64,000 nucleotides of DNA from Arachis hypogaea (lineage: Eukaryota; Streptophyta; Magnoliopsida; Fabales; Fabaceae), in NCBI RefSeq assembly GCF_003086295.3, contig NC_092051.1:22439940-22503939 (forward strand), given 5' to 3'. The translations under genes and the position numbers were made by a program. The notes under the pieces were generated by a model that had not been told where the DNA came from, did no database searches, and saw nothing but the letters and a program-made list of their open reading frames with translations. The stretch's first letter is position 1. Each line of letters starts with the position of its first letter. This document shows positions 33,653-45,887 of the stretch, piece by piece.

Positions 33653-35459
33653 GGATTTTTTACTTAAATAAATTTTATAGAATTCAAATTTACTGGATTA
33701 TCCTAAAATGAGATCTGCAACGTGATTATTCTCTTTCTATTATTATATAAATCGTTCTAGGCTGTATAGGATTAAATAAAACGTAAACCATTTCAGCATG
33801 GAACGATTAATGCATGATCTGGTAAGGAAACAAAGGATAAATCGTTCCAGGGTCCCTAGAGTTAAAAGCAAAACGTAAATCGTCCCAAGCGGTTTAACAT
33901 GTTGTTGGACTAAACCTCCTTGGGCTGCCACAATTTACACACAAAGGAGACCCTACTTACCTGGCATGATTTATGTATAGTAGAGTACTTTTATTTATAA
34001 TATTTTAATTTAAATTATATCTATTTAAATTTTAACTTAAGAAATAAAAATATAATTTTTATAATTTCAATTATTAATTTCATTAATAAGATTAAATTAA
34101 ATTAAAAAAAATACTAACAAATTATAATAAAAAAAGTATTAAATTTTAATATATAAATTTAATTTTTTTTCTTTAAAAAATGTCAAAAGGTGTTAAAAAA
34201 TATAATTTTAAATAATATAAATTCATATTATTTTGAATAACATAAATTTAAGTTTTTATGAAATTTTTAATATTCATTGTTCATATGATTTTTTTAATCA
34301 TTTTTATTGATACATATCTTTTATAAAATTTTGTTTGTCATTTTATAAAAACTTAAATTAATGTTATTCAAAACCACATAAATTTATATTATGCAAAATT
34401 ATATTTTTTAACACCTTTTGACATTTTTTTAAAAAAACTTAAATTTATATATTAAAATTTAGTACTCTTTTTATTATAATTTGTTAGTATTTTTTTTTAG
34501 TTTGGTTTTTTTAATATAATTAATAATTAAAATTTATATGAAGTCAAATAAAAAATGACAAAAAAAATTATATAAACACCGAAAATTTCATAAAAACTTA
34601 AATTTATGTTACTTAAAATAACATAAATTTATATTATGCAAAATTAATATTTTTTAACACCTTTTGACATTTTTTTAAAGAAAAAACTTAAATTTATGTA
34701 TTAAAATTTAGTACTCTTTTATTATAATTTATTAGTATTTTTTTAATTTAATTTAATCTTCTCAATGAAATCAATAATTGAAATTATAAAAAGTATATTT
34801 TTATTTTTTAAGTTAAAATTTAAATAGATATAATTTAAATTAAAATATTATAAATAAAAGTACCTTATTATACAACCATCACTCTATAATAAGAGTGTTA
34901 ACTAAGCTATTAAGAAACCTAATTTCTAACGTCTTATGCTAAACTACATGCACCCTAAATCATTCAACCCATCATCGCACAACGTCTTCCTTCAAAATTA
35001 TTCTAAATTGCATACTAAGCATATACTATATAATCCAACACACTATATTATATGATCCAACATATTAACGTAGTTAATTTTGCCATGTAATCAACTCAAC
35101 AACATTGCAAGCATAAATCGTTCCAGTCAACACGTGAATCGAGCCAGAGTGAATAGGGTCTCCTTTGTGTGTAAATCGTGGCAGTCCAATGAGTTTTAGC
35201 CTAACATGTTAAACCTATCAGGCTGAAACGATTTACGCTTTCTTTTTAACTCTAGGGACCCTGGCACGATTTATCCTTTGTTTCCCTTACTAGATCATAC
35301 ATTAATCGTTTCAAGATGAAATGGTTTACGTTTTATTTAATCCTACACAGCCTAGAATGATTTATATAATAATAGGAAAAGGATAATCATGTTGCAGATC
35401 TCATTTCAGGGGAATCCAATAAATTTGGATTCTATAAAATTTATTTAAATAAAAAATCT
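33653..35459. mobile_element. Foldback element with long inverted repeats (MULE-like, non-autonomous)
   Basis: The left end (GGATTTTTTACTTAAATAAATT) pairs with the right end (AATTTATTTAAATAAAAAATCT). The outer arms of about 310-350 bp match inversely with roughly 80-90% identity by eye, including GAGATCTGCAAC and TTACACACAAAGGAGACCCTA blocks. Inner AT-rich arms (33985-34270 versus 34575-34870) extend the palindrome, and a direct copy of the inner block lies at about 34340-34510. Flanks TATTTTTAAA and TATTTTTCAA suggest a decayed 9-10 bp target duplication. No coding sequence. Motif AAATCGTTCCAG and variants recur in both arms. Confidence 0.75.
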
Positions 35460-35527
35460 TATTTTTCAATCATGAGAAATTTAAATATTTACAGATAAAA
35501 AATTAGAATCTATTTGTTTTTTACTTA

Positions 35528-35558
<31 letters not shown>

Positions 35559-36659
35559 ATAGAGATTTTGTAGTCGTTAGCATGTGAAAGGAAATTTGAT
35601 TGAATGATTGCCCTATTATTCCTTTGAGGCGCATAGTGTATTCACCTCACCGTCAATCCTTTTCTCTGTGGATGCCAGGTTTATCCATAGCTTGAAAATG
35701 CTAACAAAGAGAAAAAGAACTTTGATTTTGTAGTGGGGTTTCCAAAATTTTAAATTTTATATTATTTTATTGATGTGTGGACTTAGTTATCTTAATCACA
35801 CTGATATTTGATTTGAGGACGCTCTAAAAACACGTATATGTTGTGCAAAGCATTTGGAACTGGTTTTGAGCCACTTGCTGGAAAAATGTTGCATACTTGT
35901 ATCTCAAGGCTTACACTTGTTAGCTGTTACCAAATTCATCAATGTGATCTTGGAAAATTATAAAATACCAATATATTATCTGTCAATTTATTATTAATAA
36001 TAATTAATTATTATAAAGAGACATATGTATGTATAAGGAGATATATTCAGGAGACACATCCACAAAGAACACACACATCTATAAAAAAGACATTTTTATT
36101 AGATACATCCATAAAGACACTTTTATTAAATACAATTATAAATAAGAGTTGACAGAAATTGGTAAAATTCTTATGGTTACTGGTTACGTAGCAGGATTGA
36201 ATTATTATTCCCCCCCCCCCCAATCATCATCATCATTGTGTCGCTTAACCCCCCCCCCCCCCCTTTCTCTTGTTACTTCACAATTCACATACACTTTCCA
36301 TCGTGCATGTTTAGTCTTATCCAGAAAGACTATTTCACATTGATCTTCCTGGTATCGAAGAACACAATAGAAAGAAACAAACACCATACATACAATTATT
36401 AATTTTAGGTGCCTCATGCTTGACATTGAGGCTTGCTGAGTACAGTCCAAAATAACTAATTTTTGAGTACAGTCGAAATTCGCTATTAGAGTCTTCTTGT
36501 TAGGGGAAAGCAATAATTTGGTCATGAGTCATGGAGGTCCACCACCACCACCACTGGGCACTGGCAACTCAGACTACCGAGCTGCCCTTATTTAATGAAA
36601 ATGGAAGGCATTTATGATGTCATTAATGATTCTACAACCACCCACGAGGTATTTTTATA
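35460..36659. other. Intergenic region with AAAT and poly-C tracts
   Basis: An (AAAT) run of about 8 units is at 35528-35561. Poly-C tracts of 12 (36210-36221) and 15 (36249-36263) bases follow. The part at 35580-35950 has near-average composition, but no gene was recognised. Confidence 0.55.
36210..36263. repeat. Two poly-C tracts
   Basis: C12 at 36210-36221 and C15 at 36249-36263, 27 bp apart, separated by CAT repeats and TGTGTCGCTTAA. Long C runs are rare in AT-rich plant DNA. Confidence 0.95.
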
Positions 36660-36959
36660 AGTGAGATTCCTTCATGGGCTACACACATTACACAACCTTG
36701 ACATAAACACAACCTTGATGAGAATAATAATTGATGAAATTATTGGCCTGTGGCAACCAATTATAGTTATGGTTAACATAAACACATCTTGGCACCTACT
36801 ATATACGGGAAAAAAATTATAGAAAATGTGGTAAAATAAGTTTTCAATTTCGCTCCTCTCCAAATTACAGAGACTGGCCAAACAAACTGCTTTTTCCTTC
36901 ATTCTTGGTGGACATTATAATCAGCCAAAGAAAAATAAAGCAGCATGAGAAGCTGCTGC

Positions 36960-39416
36960 CTAACTGCAGCCCCTTGCCCGCGAACCCAAAAGCTTTTGGG
37001 CAATTCTATCTTTGGATGTGACTTTCTTTTGAAGCATGGATGCAAGACCTTTCTTCTTTTCTTTGGCAGATGATTTATCCTCACCATCTTCCCCAAGTGC
37101 CGCTGATCTTGAAGTTGAAGCCAAAGCAGCATCGCGCAAGACTACTTCATTGTGCTCTCGAATTTTAGCAAGTTTTGCCCGCTTCAATGATCGTTTATCC
37201 ACTACTCTCTTTTCTGCCACCTCTTTGTCTCTTTCGCGAACATTTTTCACTGCTTGTTTTGCCAACTCATCTACCAAATCAGTCTTGAAATTCATGTTTG
37301 TTTCCTTTGATGGGCTCAGATTGTCAAGTGGTCTCCCTTCATCATCTCGAGGAATTACAGGTCCATGAAATGGGCAAACTTTTATATCTCTTCTCTGACA
37401 TAGTCCACCATTCCTCAAAGGAGCACTGCATGGTTGTATCTCAACCTGCTCTTCTTCATAAGGAACGGCCTGAACATTCAGTTCATCAATTTTGTCTGCT
37501 GGAAGAACTCTATCATTGTCCACCCTACCCCAGTGACTTTGAAGCTCCAAGCCCCGCTGGTTGGCCATATAAACTCTCTGTGAACCCCAGTCATCCAAGT
37601 TAGAACCCCAATGCACCACAGGGGCTTCAGCCATTAGTTTACTCCTCAGAGTATTTGACTCAGTTTCTTCTTTTCCATGCTGCATGCTGTCAGTATTAGA
37701 GCCAGCAGAACTTTTCTTGTTATTCATATTCATTCTATGGGAACTTGATACCATGGCAGGTGCTTTGTTTTCTATACCAGTTGTACTCAATGCGATTTCA
37801 AGAGCCTTGTTTTCATTACTAGTCATACTCAATGAGGTTCCATTAGATCCAACAATACCCTCCTCCCAAAAATCTTCTTCCTCATTTGGTTTTGATGAGT
37901 TTGTAAGAGAACAACCTGCCTCCTCGCATTTTCTTTTAACTGATTTGAGACGATTTAGGATATCTATGAATAGTTTCAGAGAGGAATCCCTGAATCTATT
38001 ATCTGCCACTTCAACTTTTACTAGAACAGAAATCCACTCTTGGATGCAAACCAAATGCTTTGTTACTAGAAGTTTGTACAGCTCCCTCAAGGCATCAAAA
38101 ATGACCTTGTTCTCACTATTCTCGTAAACTTTCTCCCCTTCCCTCAATGCATCAAGACGAATCCGCTGCAGCTCTAAGGATCGGAATGCAGCATCATCAT
38201 CATCATCATCTAAGATATCATCTGACATGGATTCATGCTCTGAGTGCAAAATGTCCAAACATTCATCAATCTCTTCCACTGTAGACAGTATTCCTCCCTC
38301 AATTGAAGATACATTTTCTTTCAAGAATTCGTATTTCTTCAATAAAATCTCTTTAGACTTCCTCTCTCTTTCCCTTCTCTCTTGCTGAATTCGCTCCCGG
38401 TTAGCCTGTATGTTAGGAAACTGAAGCCTAAGAGTATTCTTTAGGTAATCATAACCTAATCTAAGCTGCCTGTAATGAAACCCAAATGACACATTCCACT
38501 TCTCCAAGAACTCAATGGCCTTAGAACGCAGAACAGATGCAACAGCTGGTGGAGCAGGCAGAGGCAGATTTCGCCTGAACCCAACACTCAAAGTCATTAA
38601 CTGGTCCAAAGTCTCAACAATAAGGGTCCTAAAAAGCTTCGAACGCATGAACAGCTCATTGATGATAAGAAGTGCAAGGTACCTAACCTGCAACACATAT
38701 CTTTCACGATCAATTCAGGATCATGTTTCAGAGATGACAGCAGCATCTTAAAGTTAAAGTAATCCACTTAGTCAATTATGCCTGCGGAACCCAGGATAAT
38801 CCCCACCCGTCGTTATAATTTTAAAACTAGTTACTTCGGTTTGGTCCGATAGATAATCAATTACAAAACAAAAGCTTCCCGCAACAAGAACAGCTGAATT
38901 TTTTTATCAATCAATGCACAACGAAGAAGTACAGCCAAAACACTCACTCACTTCATAACTTCACTCAAATCCCACGTGACCAAGATCATGATTTCATGCC
39001 TTTTCAAGCTAATTGGTCAAGTAAGCATGGGGTTGCCCTGCCCTATCCATATCAATAAGACTTGAATGCAACAAATATTACATCCTTTTTTTTCGTTTTT
39101 CTTTGCAGATAAGATCGACAAATACTGAAAACTTGTCCAATTGAAAATAACCCTAATGAGAAAACAGCAGGAAGAAATTTAAGCCCTAGGGAACAAGAAA
39201 AAGGAGAACCTGCGAGTGGTCACGCTTCATGAGATCCATTAGAATTTCGGCAGAGAGGCGGAGCTCGGAATCGGAGTATCGGACCACCGCCTTGATAGCA
39301 TTGAGGAGGCGGGGATCCACCTCGGGTTCGGTGGAGTTGGTTGCCTTTTCGATCAAAACAATCACCTTTCTTCCATTCCCAATCCCTTCTCCTCTTTCTC
39401 TCTCCTCTGCTTCCAT
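36960..39416 (-). CDS. UV-stimulated scaffold protein A homologue (UVSSA)
   Basis: Two exons: 39416-39210 (69 codons from MEAEERERGEG, ending RDHSQ at a GT donor) and 38687-36960 (575 codons plus stop, after a TTGCAG acceptor), giving 644 residues in phase 0. The N-terminal half is a VHS/ENTH-like helical domain (AVVRYSDSELRLSAEILMDL, then VRYLALLIINELFMRSK). A charged coiled region (about 166-190), an acidic DDDDDD run (about 229-234) and a long disordered linker follow. The conserved DUF2043 zinc site has Cys489, Cys499, Cys507 and His510 (CSAPLRNGGLC, VCPFHG). A Lys-rich tail ends the protein. In animals UVSSA joins stalled RNA polymerase II, CSA/CSB and TFIIH in transcription-coupled repair; the plant role is inferred. 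No breaks are seen. Confidence 0.9.
38688..39209 (-). other. UVSSA intron 1
   Basis: 522 bp, GT...AG on the minus strand, between complete codons. It is AT-rich, with a polypyrimidine region; a stretch near 38700-38760 is open in frame and ends at the acceptor but is not needed for the family protein. Confidence 0.8.
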
Positions 39417-39480
39417 ACTTTTCCAACTTCCAATCCAATCCCTATCCCAATTTCAATCGTAAATGTGAGTTATATATTCA
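39417..39480 (-). promoter_or_regulatory. UVSSA leader and probable TATA box
   Basis: TATATA at 39471-39476 lies about 55 bp upstream of the ATG on the minus strand, a position that would give a short 5' leader. Confidence 0.45.
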
Positions 39481-40028
39481 TTATCATTTATACTGCAGTT
39501 ATAAAAACCCTAAATTTATAGTGCCTTGCAAAATTGCCCCTTTTTCGTGTTGGTGACGCCGTCCGCGCGAAATGTCAACGGCTTCCAACTGAATCTGATA
39601 AAAATCATCAGCCGTTTGCCGACTTTCAATATAATTGGGTCATATAAAGTCATATGGATCCAAATTGAAAATAGAAGCAAATATCAGATTATGTAACATA
39701 TTTTTTGCGGGCCTTGTCCTCTCTTTGAAGCCCAAAAATAAAAGATAAACTATATACCTTTTTGAGAAAATTAAAATAAAGTCCAATCCAAAGATACTAT
39801 ATACATCTCATGTGTCCACTTTGATGACCCAATATTATTGCAGCCTCTGACTTCTCTGTCTCCATTTAAGGACGGGTTTAATCCGTTGGGTCCGTTTCAA
39901 TATTTGTTTGGATTCGATCAAAGGCTTGACCTGATCTACTAAAAGAGTTTGTTAAATGTTTTTTGCCAAAAAAGTATCATTTGTTGTAGTCTAAAATTGG
40001 ATTTTTTTTATCTAATTAAAAACAAAAA
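39481..40028. other. Upstream intergenic region of UVSSA
   Basis: No gene or element is recognised. The segment at 39481-39600 includes an AAACCCTAAA box (telo-box-like, on the plus strand) at about 39506, a motif common in promoters of housekeeping and repair genes. Confidence 0.45.
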
Positions 40029-41541
40029 GAGTGAAATCTCATTGTGGTCTCTGACAATTTCACGAAACTTTTTTCCACCTCTTAAGAAAAGTATAATGCC
40101 ATCGCGACCCCTATTTATCACTTCCATTAGACATTATAATCCTTCTGTGAAAGTCTCCGTCAACAAAAAGCAAAACTAATCCTACGTGTAAAATTACGTT
40201 CCTACGTGTAAAATAACGATCTTATGTGTTATTGGATAATTTTCGTGTGGGACAAATCGGCCCTTGATATAGTAATCAAAACGTTAGTATTTTGATGAGG
40301 ACAAAATATTGCGTTTCACAACAACATTATATAGGTAAACTCTTTCCTTCATCTCCGTTATTGACACCAATAATTATAGAAAATCCTAAGAAAAATCCTA
40401 TTTCACGCTAGAAATTCTCAAACTAGAGATACCGTAACGGAGGATGTACAACGACTGACAGTGCAGTTATGTCTTGTTCGAGGAACACGAAGTAGGCTTT
40501 TTGCTCTGTTTTCTAGTATTTTTTTATGTTTGGTTATGTACCTATGTGTGTGGTCCTTTTAAGTGGTCCTCCCTTGTAAATCTATTGCATGCAATTTGGA
40601 ATTAGTGACTTATCTAGTTGTTAGGATGACAAATATTTTCTATTTTAGGGTTAAGTAAAGAAATCAAATAATAAAAATAAATTAGTAATTTCTGATTAAT
40701 GCTGAGTGAGGTATTATGAGTGAATTAAAAATTGATTCTGTTAGAGTTTAGTTTAATTTACTGTTATGTTGCTCCAGATGGCTTATAAAATTGTGCCTGT
40801 GTTTTACCATAAAAAATAGTTTGAAAGAGATGAAGATGATGTGTTCAACTACCTGAATGGTAAGTTCATAGGTTCCCTAATTGAATATAGATTTATGAGA
40901 TCACCATCAAACTAGTGAACAGTAAGAAATATTGGCAAGAGATATCATCAATTGACTATAAGCTACAAACACCTTTAATCAAGAGACTTCCTAGACGTTC
41001 AAACTAAGAAGAAAAGTGGACAAAGTATCTTGTCTGTTGACTGAGAACAATGACACAAAAATGAAGAGATGATTCTAGGTTACATATAGTAAGTGTGGGA
41101 GAAAATGTCATTATTACAAAACATGAAAATGAGCTCTAAGGTATCCTAACTGGCAACAAAAGAAAAAGAAGCAAAGAACTCCTAAGACTACTGGCGATCT
41201 ATCAGGACAGCAGCAACCAATCCAGCTAGTTGACAGCAAGTATTATATAGGGCTAAAATTTAGTGTTCGTGGTTTTAAATATTTTTATATAAATTGACAG
41301 GGGTTTAAGAGTCCTGTATCAAAAGTTTTAGGAGTTTAATTGTCTGAAAAAAAAGTCGATTAGAGGACAAACTATCCCAAAGAAAGTCCGATTGACACTT
41401 AGGAGCGTCACCGCCTCTTTTTGTCAGAGTTTCACACCAGGACCAGAATATCCAACGGAAGTGATGAATAAGAGATGCGATGACATTATACTTTTTAAGG
41501 GTTTCACAAAATTGTCAAAAATCAGAATGAGATTTTATTCT
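40029..41541 (+). mobile_element. MULE remnant with zinc-knuckle fragment
   Basis: The left end (GAGTGAAATCTCATTGTGG, about 40029) and right end (inverse of AGAATAAAATCTCATTCTG, about 41541) form imperfect inverted repeats. Similarity between the ends extends inwards more than 130 bp (for example ATAATGCCATCGC at about 40095 and its inverse near 41475). Inside, broken frames hold a MuDR-like N-terminal start (near 40440), an acidic piece and a zinc knuckle remnant (KCHYYKT, about 41105-41125) followed by GDLSGQQQP. The transposase core is missing. The target duplication was not resolved. Confidence 0.6.
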
Positions 41542-41621
41542 AAAAAAAATAAATAGGTCAATTTGTTTAACCTATCGAATTAGCCATAAATGTCTCTAGT
41601 TTAAAAATTGAAATTTGTGAA

Positions 41622-41840
41622 TACACACACACACACACGGTCCAATCCGTAGGATCCGTTAACCTACGCTGCATTTGTTTAGTGTGTGTGTCTGGCCAAG
41701 ACATAGACACAGTAAAACGTGTCCCTTGTTTGGTTTGTGAGACACAAAAATGAGAAAGACACGCATACCCATAAACATACACAATATACATGTTCTTTGT
41801 GTCTCACTAAAATGATGAGACACGAAATTAAAGCCATGGG
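41622..41840. repeat. CA microsatellite and GTGTCT-rich MITE-like remnant
   Basis: A short CA run is at 41622-41637. GTGTGTGTCTGGCCAAGACA, GTGAGACACAAAAATGAG and TTTGTGTCTCAC pieces follow. They resemble the remnant at 1041-1339, so both may belong to one MITE family. Confidence 0.45.
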
Positions 41841-41901
41841 CACATATCTGAATTTTTTTTAGACTATTTTATCCTCATTGATTTTTTAAAATTTCAAATA
41901 T

Positions 41902-42165
41902 CTCCTTCTCCTTTTACAAACTCTAATAAATTCTCAACTCTTCTCTTCTGTTTCTTAAACTTCGTGCATTTTATATTGTGTGTATGTGTTGGTTGATTTT
42001 GTGAAGCTTTTTATTGTTCTATGACAATTTCCTTCTCCTTTTTACAAACCCTAACTAGTTCTAATCTCTTCTCCTCTGTTTCTGGCTTTCTGCAGCTTTG
42101 TGTCTTCTTCACTTGTATGTGTCGCCTAATTTTGTGAAGCTTTTTATTGATCTATCATAATCTTT
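41902..42165. repeat. Imperfect tandem duplication, about 128-bp unit
   Basis: CTCCTTTTTACAAACCCTAA, TCTCTTCTCCTCTGTTTC and TTTTGTGAAGCTTTTTATTG recur with about 128-bp spacing. The units differ by small substitutions, so the duplication is older than the one at 1361-1856. Confidence 0.7.
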
Positions 42166-43185
42166 CTCCTTCATTTGTGCTAGAAAGCTCAACTCAAAGT
42201 TTAAAATAATTGTAATCTTATTGTTTGTTTGTATGTTGCTGTATTGGATATCTTTTTTTCTTTTTCTTTTTGAGCATATATGTGTTGGGTAATCTTCTTT
42301 TCTCTCTGTTCTGGGTATGTAAATGCACAATAAACATATAGTTTTCAATTTCTGAAACGATTATATTTTTAATGGAGTTTGGTTGGAGTATTATGTTTAG
42401 GGTTCAGTTGGAGTATTATGTTGGGTTATATTCTTTTCTCTATTCTGGTCAATAAAATAGATTATAAGTGATAGTAACAAATAGAAAGAGAAGGTAAGAG
42501 TATTATGTTTCAATTTGAATCAGTTTGATGATAGAAAAATATGATTTTGAGTTCATTTGAGAGCTTTTTGTACTTGTTCCCAATTCTAAATCTGATAATG
42601 GAACTTTGTGTATCTTCACTTGATAACTATGTAAATCTCTGTGTGGTGCTCTTAAAAATTCTTGAACATTATTCAATTTTCGGAGATAAAAAAAATTATA
42701 TATATTATGAAAAAATATCAACATTAGACTCATCTAAATAGCATATTTTAAACTTTTATGCATGATAAGTATAAAATCTTATGTGCTATCATCATTATTT
42801 GCTTTCTTTAATATTTCATCAACTTAGAAATCAAACCTTTTAATTAAACTAAGATATTATATTCTTGCATATAGATACAAGTCTAAGAATAATGTTATGA
42901 TGTGGTGAAACAAACATAGAGCATTATGTAAGATAATTCAATGGTACAGATCTTATAAAATCTTAATAATTTTTCGGTGACATTTTTATTGATATATATT
43001 TAATTAGATTCCAAAAATTTTTTGCTGTTTTGTTCATGGAATCTGAGCCAGCTAGTTAATTACTTTGTTTTGAAGTCTATTAGTATGTTTTCACTTTGAA
43101 TTTTATTTCTAATTTATGTATATAAAATTATAAAAAGAATTAGCAATTAAACTAAATTAAGAGTTCTCTATTTATGTATAAAAAT
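42166..43185. other. AT-rich intergenic region
   Basis: No gene or element ends recognised. Confidence 0.5.
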
Positions 43186-44831
43186 CATAGTTTTGAAAAT
43201 CGAACCGGACCAGCCGGTTCAATCAGATTAACCAGAAACCGGTCATTAGAGCGGTTCGGTCGACTTTAAAAGCTGTCTGATAAAAAACCGATAAAAAAAA
43301 CAATGAAACCGGCGATTAATCGTTGAACCAGTAGAATCGACCGATTTTTTAGAGGTTTTCTGGTTTAGTTACTCCCTCCAAAACGGCGCTGTTTTGACCC
43401 CTTTAAAAAAAAAACATGTAAATAGATACCCGATGTCCAGTCCCCCTAGCCCCAGTCCCACTCATCTCTTCTCTCTGAAAATTCAAAGAAAGACAAAGAA
43501 AAGAACCCTAGCGGCGTAGCCCCCAGCCCCGGAACCCACAGCCACCGCAACCTCCATAGCCACCGCATCCCTGCAGCCCCGCAGCCACCACAGCCCCGCA
43601 GGCCCACAGCAACCGCATCTCCTCTCCTCTGTTCGAGCTCTTTCTCTGTATTCGCCGGTGTCGCCGTCTCTTCTGTCGCCGCCGTCACTCCCCTTCCTCT
43701 TCGCCGCCGGTAAGCACTCCCCTTCCTCTTCGCCATTGTGTCTCCTTTCTCCCCTGTTTGAGCTCCCTCTGATAATAGTTAATTTTGTTCATAATTTTCT
43801 GTGATAATAGTTAATTAGTTTGCTGAATTAATTTTGTTCATAATTTTCTATGGAGTTTGTTGATTTTATTGTGGAGTTTGCTGATTTTAGTTTTATCGTG
43901 AAGTTTACTGAGTTAATTTGTTCATAATTTTGCTGTGAAGTTTCCTAATTTTATTGTGGAGTTTGCTGATTTTAGTTTTATGGTGGAGTTTATCAATTAT
44001 TTTGCTAATTTTAGTTTTTTTTTTTTGTTGTACATTGAAGATGGAACAATCACAAAGAGTTAATTATATGAATTAATTATTCTGTATTCTTGATTTAAAT
44101 TCAGAATTATATGAATTAATCATTCTAAAGGTTGGATTTTGGATTTTGGATTTTGTATGTAATTTGTAATTTGGATTTCAGAATTTTGTAATCGGATCAG
44201 CTTCTTAAGCCATGGCAAATTTCTCACCCAATTCAATTAATCATAGCATTCGCGGATATGTTCCTGTATTGATTTGCCTATTTTTTATTTTCATTGGTAC
44301 CATTTATATCTAAATAATAGAGAGACCTTATGTTAATTAATATGAATAGATTATCCCTGTTAATGTTTTTATTAAGCATCTTAACCTATCCAGTATTAGT
44401 GTTTCTAGTTTCATTGTAGAAAAAAATTATATTATGCATTAAGAACAAATTGTATCCACCGTGCTTATCTCTCTAATTTTTGGTTCAGTGTTATGAGTTC
44501 TTATAATTGTGCAGTTGTAATTTTGTCTGTGTTTAACTAGTATACATTAGTTAATCAAACCTTATTAATAATTTTTTTAAGAAAATTACTAATGTCAAAT
44601 TTTGAGGTATAATACTTTTTATTCTCATGTTGAAGTATAACTCTAAAATTATTTTCATATTAAAATTTTTTGACTTAGAAATTATTGAATTTAAATATTT
44701 AAAATTATATATTAAATTTTTAATAATTTTATTTAATATTTAATTAAATCGGTTGAACTCCGATCGAATCACTGAACCAATGAACCAGTCGTCTCATCGG
44801 TTCATTGACCGGTTCGGTTTTTACAACCTTG
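43186..44831. mobile_element. hAT-like non-autonomous DNA transposon (1.65 kb)
   Basis: The left end CATAGTTTTGAAAATCGAAC and the inverse of the right end (CAAGGTTGTAAAAACCGAAC) align as 23-bp imperfect terminal repeats followed by CGG. ACCGGTT-rich subterminal repeats lie at both sides (43206-43340 and 44750-44820). CA-starting ends with CGGTTC-rich subterminal motifs fit hAT. The 8-bp flanks ATAAAAAT and TCAAAAAC match at only five positions, so the target duplication has decayed. The interior has a CT/CCG-rich leader-like stretch (43440-43740) but no transposase. Confidence 0.7.
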
Positions 44832-45096
44832 TCAAAAACTATTAGCTTGATAATATGAGTATGTGATTATGTAATGCGTGTTTTCTCTATTTCTAGTTTA
44901 ATTGATATGATAAAGAAAAGTTTATTTTTGAGTGTTGTCATACTGGATATTAGTATTTATTTTATTTTTATGCATTTATTTTTTATTGTTTTTTAGAAAG
45001 TGATGATAGATCGTTCTAAACAAATTAAGCTATGTGTTGGATATTACTAGATTATGAGAATGTAATTTGACACGTTAATGTTATTTTTTTAGTTAC

Positions 45097-45100
<4 letters not shown>

Positions 45101-45169
<69 letters not shown>
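45101..45169. repeat. AT dinucleotide microsatellite
   Basis: About 34 AT units, directly before the Harbinger transposase fragment. Confidence 0.97.
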
Positions 45170-45170
<1 letters not shown>

Positions 45171-45171
<1 letters not shown>

Positions 45172-45887
45172 GAAAAGAAGGTGAGGTCATTCTTCAATTG
45201 GGCGAAGAGTGAACACATTGCCATTAAGGCAAATGCATTAGATAATATTATTAGGGCGGGTGGAGATAGAAATTGCATATGAGAGTTAAGAATGAGTTTG
45301 AATGAATTTGCAAATTTGTGTGAATTGTTACAAGTTCAAGGTGGGTTATACGAAGATGGTCATGTTGGCATAGGCGAGCAAGTAGCAACTTTCTTGATCA
45401 TATTAGCTCATCATACCAAAAATCGTAGCGTACAAGTTAGATTTTATAGGTCTGGTGAAACTATTAGTAGGTATTTTCATAAGGTATTAGGTTCAATTTT
45501 GTGTGTCCTAAGTATCTTATTTGCAAAGACAGACCTTGTACCAGAGAATTGTATAGCTCCCAGATAGAAATGGTTTAAGGTGACGTGTTGCATAAAACTT
45601 AAATTTTTGTTGGTCAAGTTTACTTGTATGTAATAACTATTTTATTTTTTCCATATGATAGGGTTGTCTAAGAGCATTAGATGGCACTTACATAGATGTC
45701 ACAGTCCCCAATAGTGATAAATCTAGGTACCGAATAAGGAAATCTAGAATATCCACTAATGTCTTAGGAGTTTGCAATCGGAATATGAATTTCGTCTATG
45801 CCCTTAGCGATTGGGAAAGATCGGCATCTGATTCAAGGGTACTTAGGGATGCAATTAATCGACGTAATGGCTTGAAAATACCTGTTG
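45171..45887 (+). pseudogene. PIF/Harbinger transposase (HARBI1-like nuclease), truncated
   Basis: Exon a (to 45579) has MSLNEFANLCELLQVQGGL, EQVATFLIILAHHTKNR and FYRSGETISRYFHKVL. A 82-bp intron (GT at 45580, AG at 45660-45661) follows. Exon b has [16 protein letters not shown] (first catalytic Asp), [36 protein letters not shown] (second catalytic Asp) and [10 protein letters not shown], ending at a GT donor at 45888. Exons encoding the last part of the DDE domain are not found downstream. In-frame stops at about 45282 and 45565 also disable it. Such proteins are endonucleases that cut at TTA/TAA-type sites together with a Myb-like partner, which is not seen here. Confidence 0.85.

Noticed and set aside
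38698..38760. Additional UVSSA coding exon just before exon 2
   Set aside because: The stretch is open in frame, but joining RDHSQ directly to VRYLALL matches the expected family sequence and uses a good TTGCAG acceptor, so an extra exon is not needed.
43446..43736. Minus-strand frame MAKRKGSAYRRRRGRG
   Set aside because: It lies in the CT/CCG-rich part of the hAT-like element, with no homologue recognised and no continuation; probably a by-product of composition.
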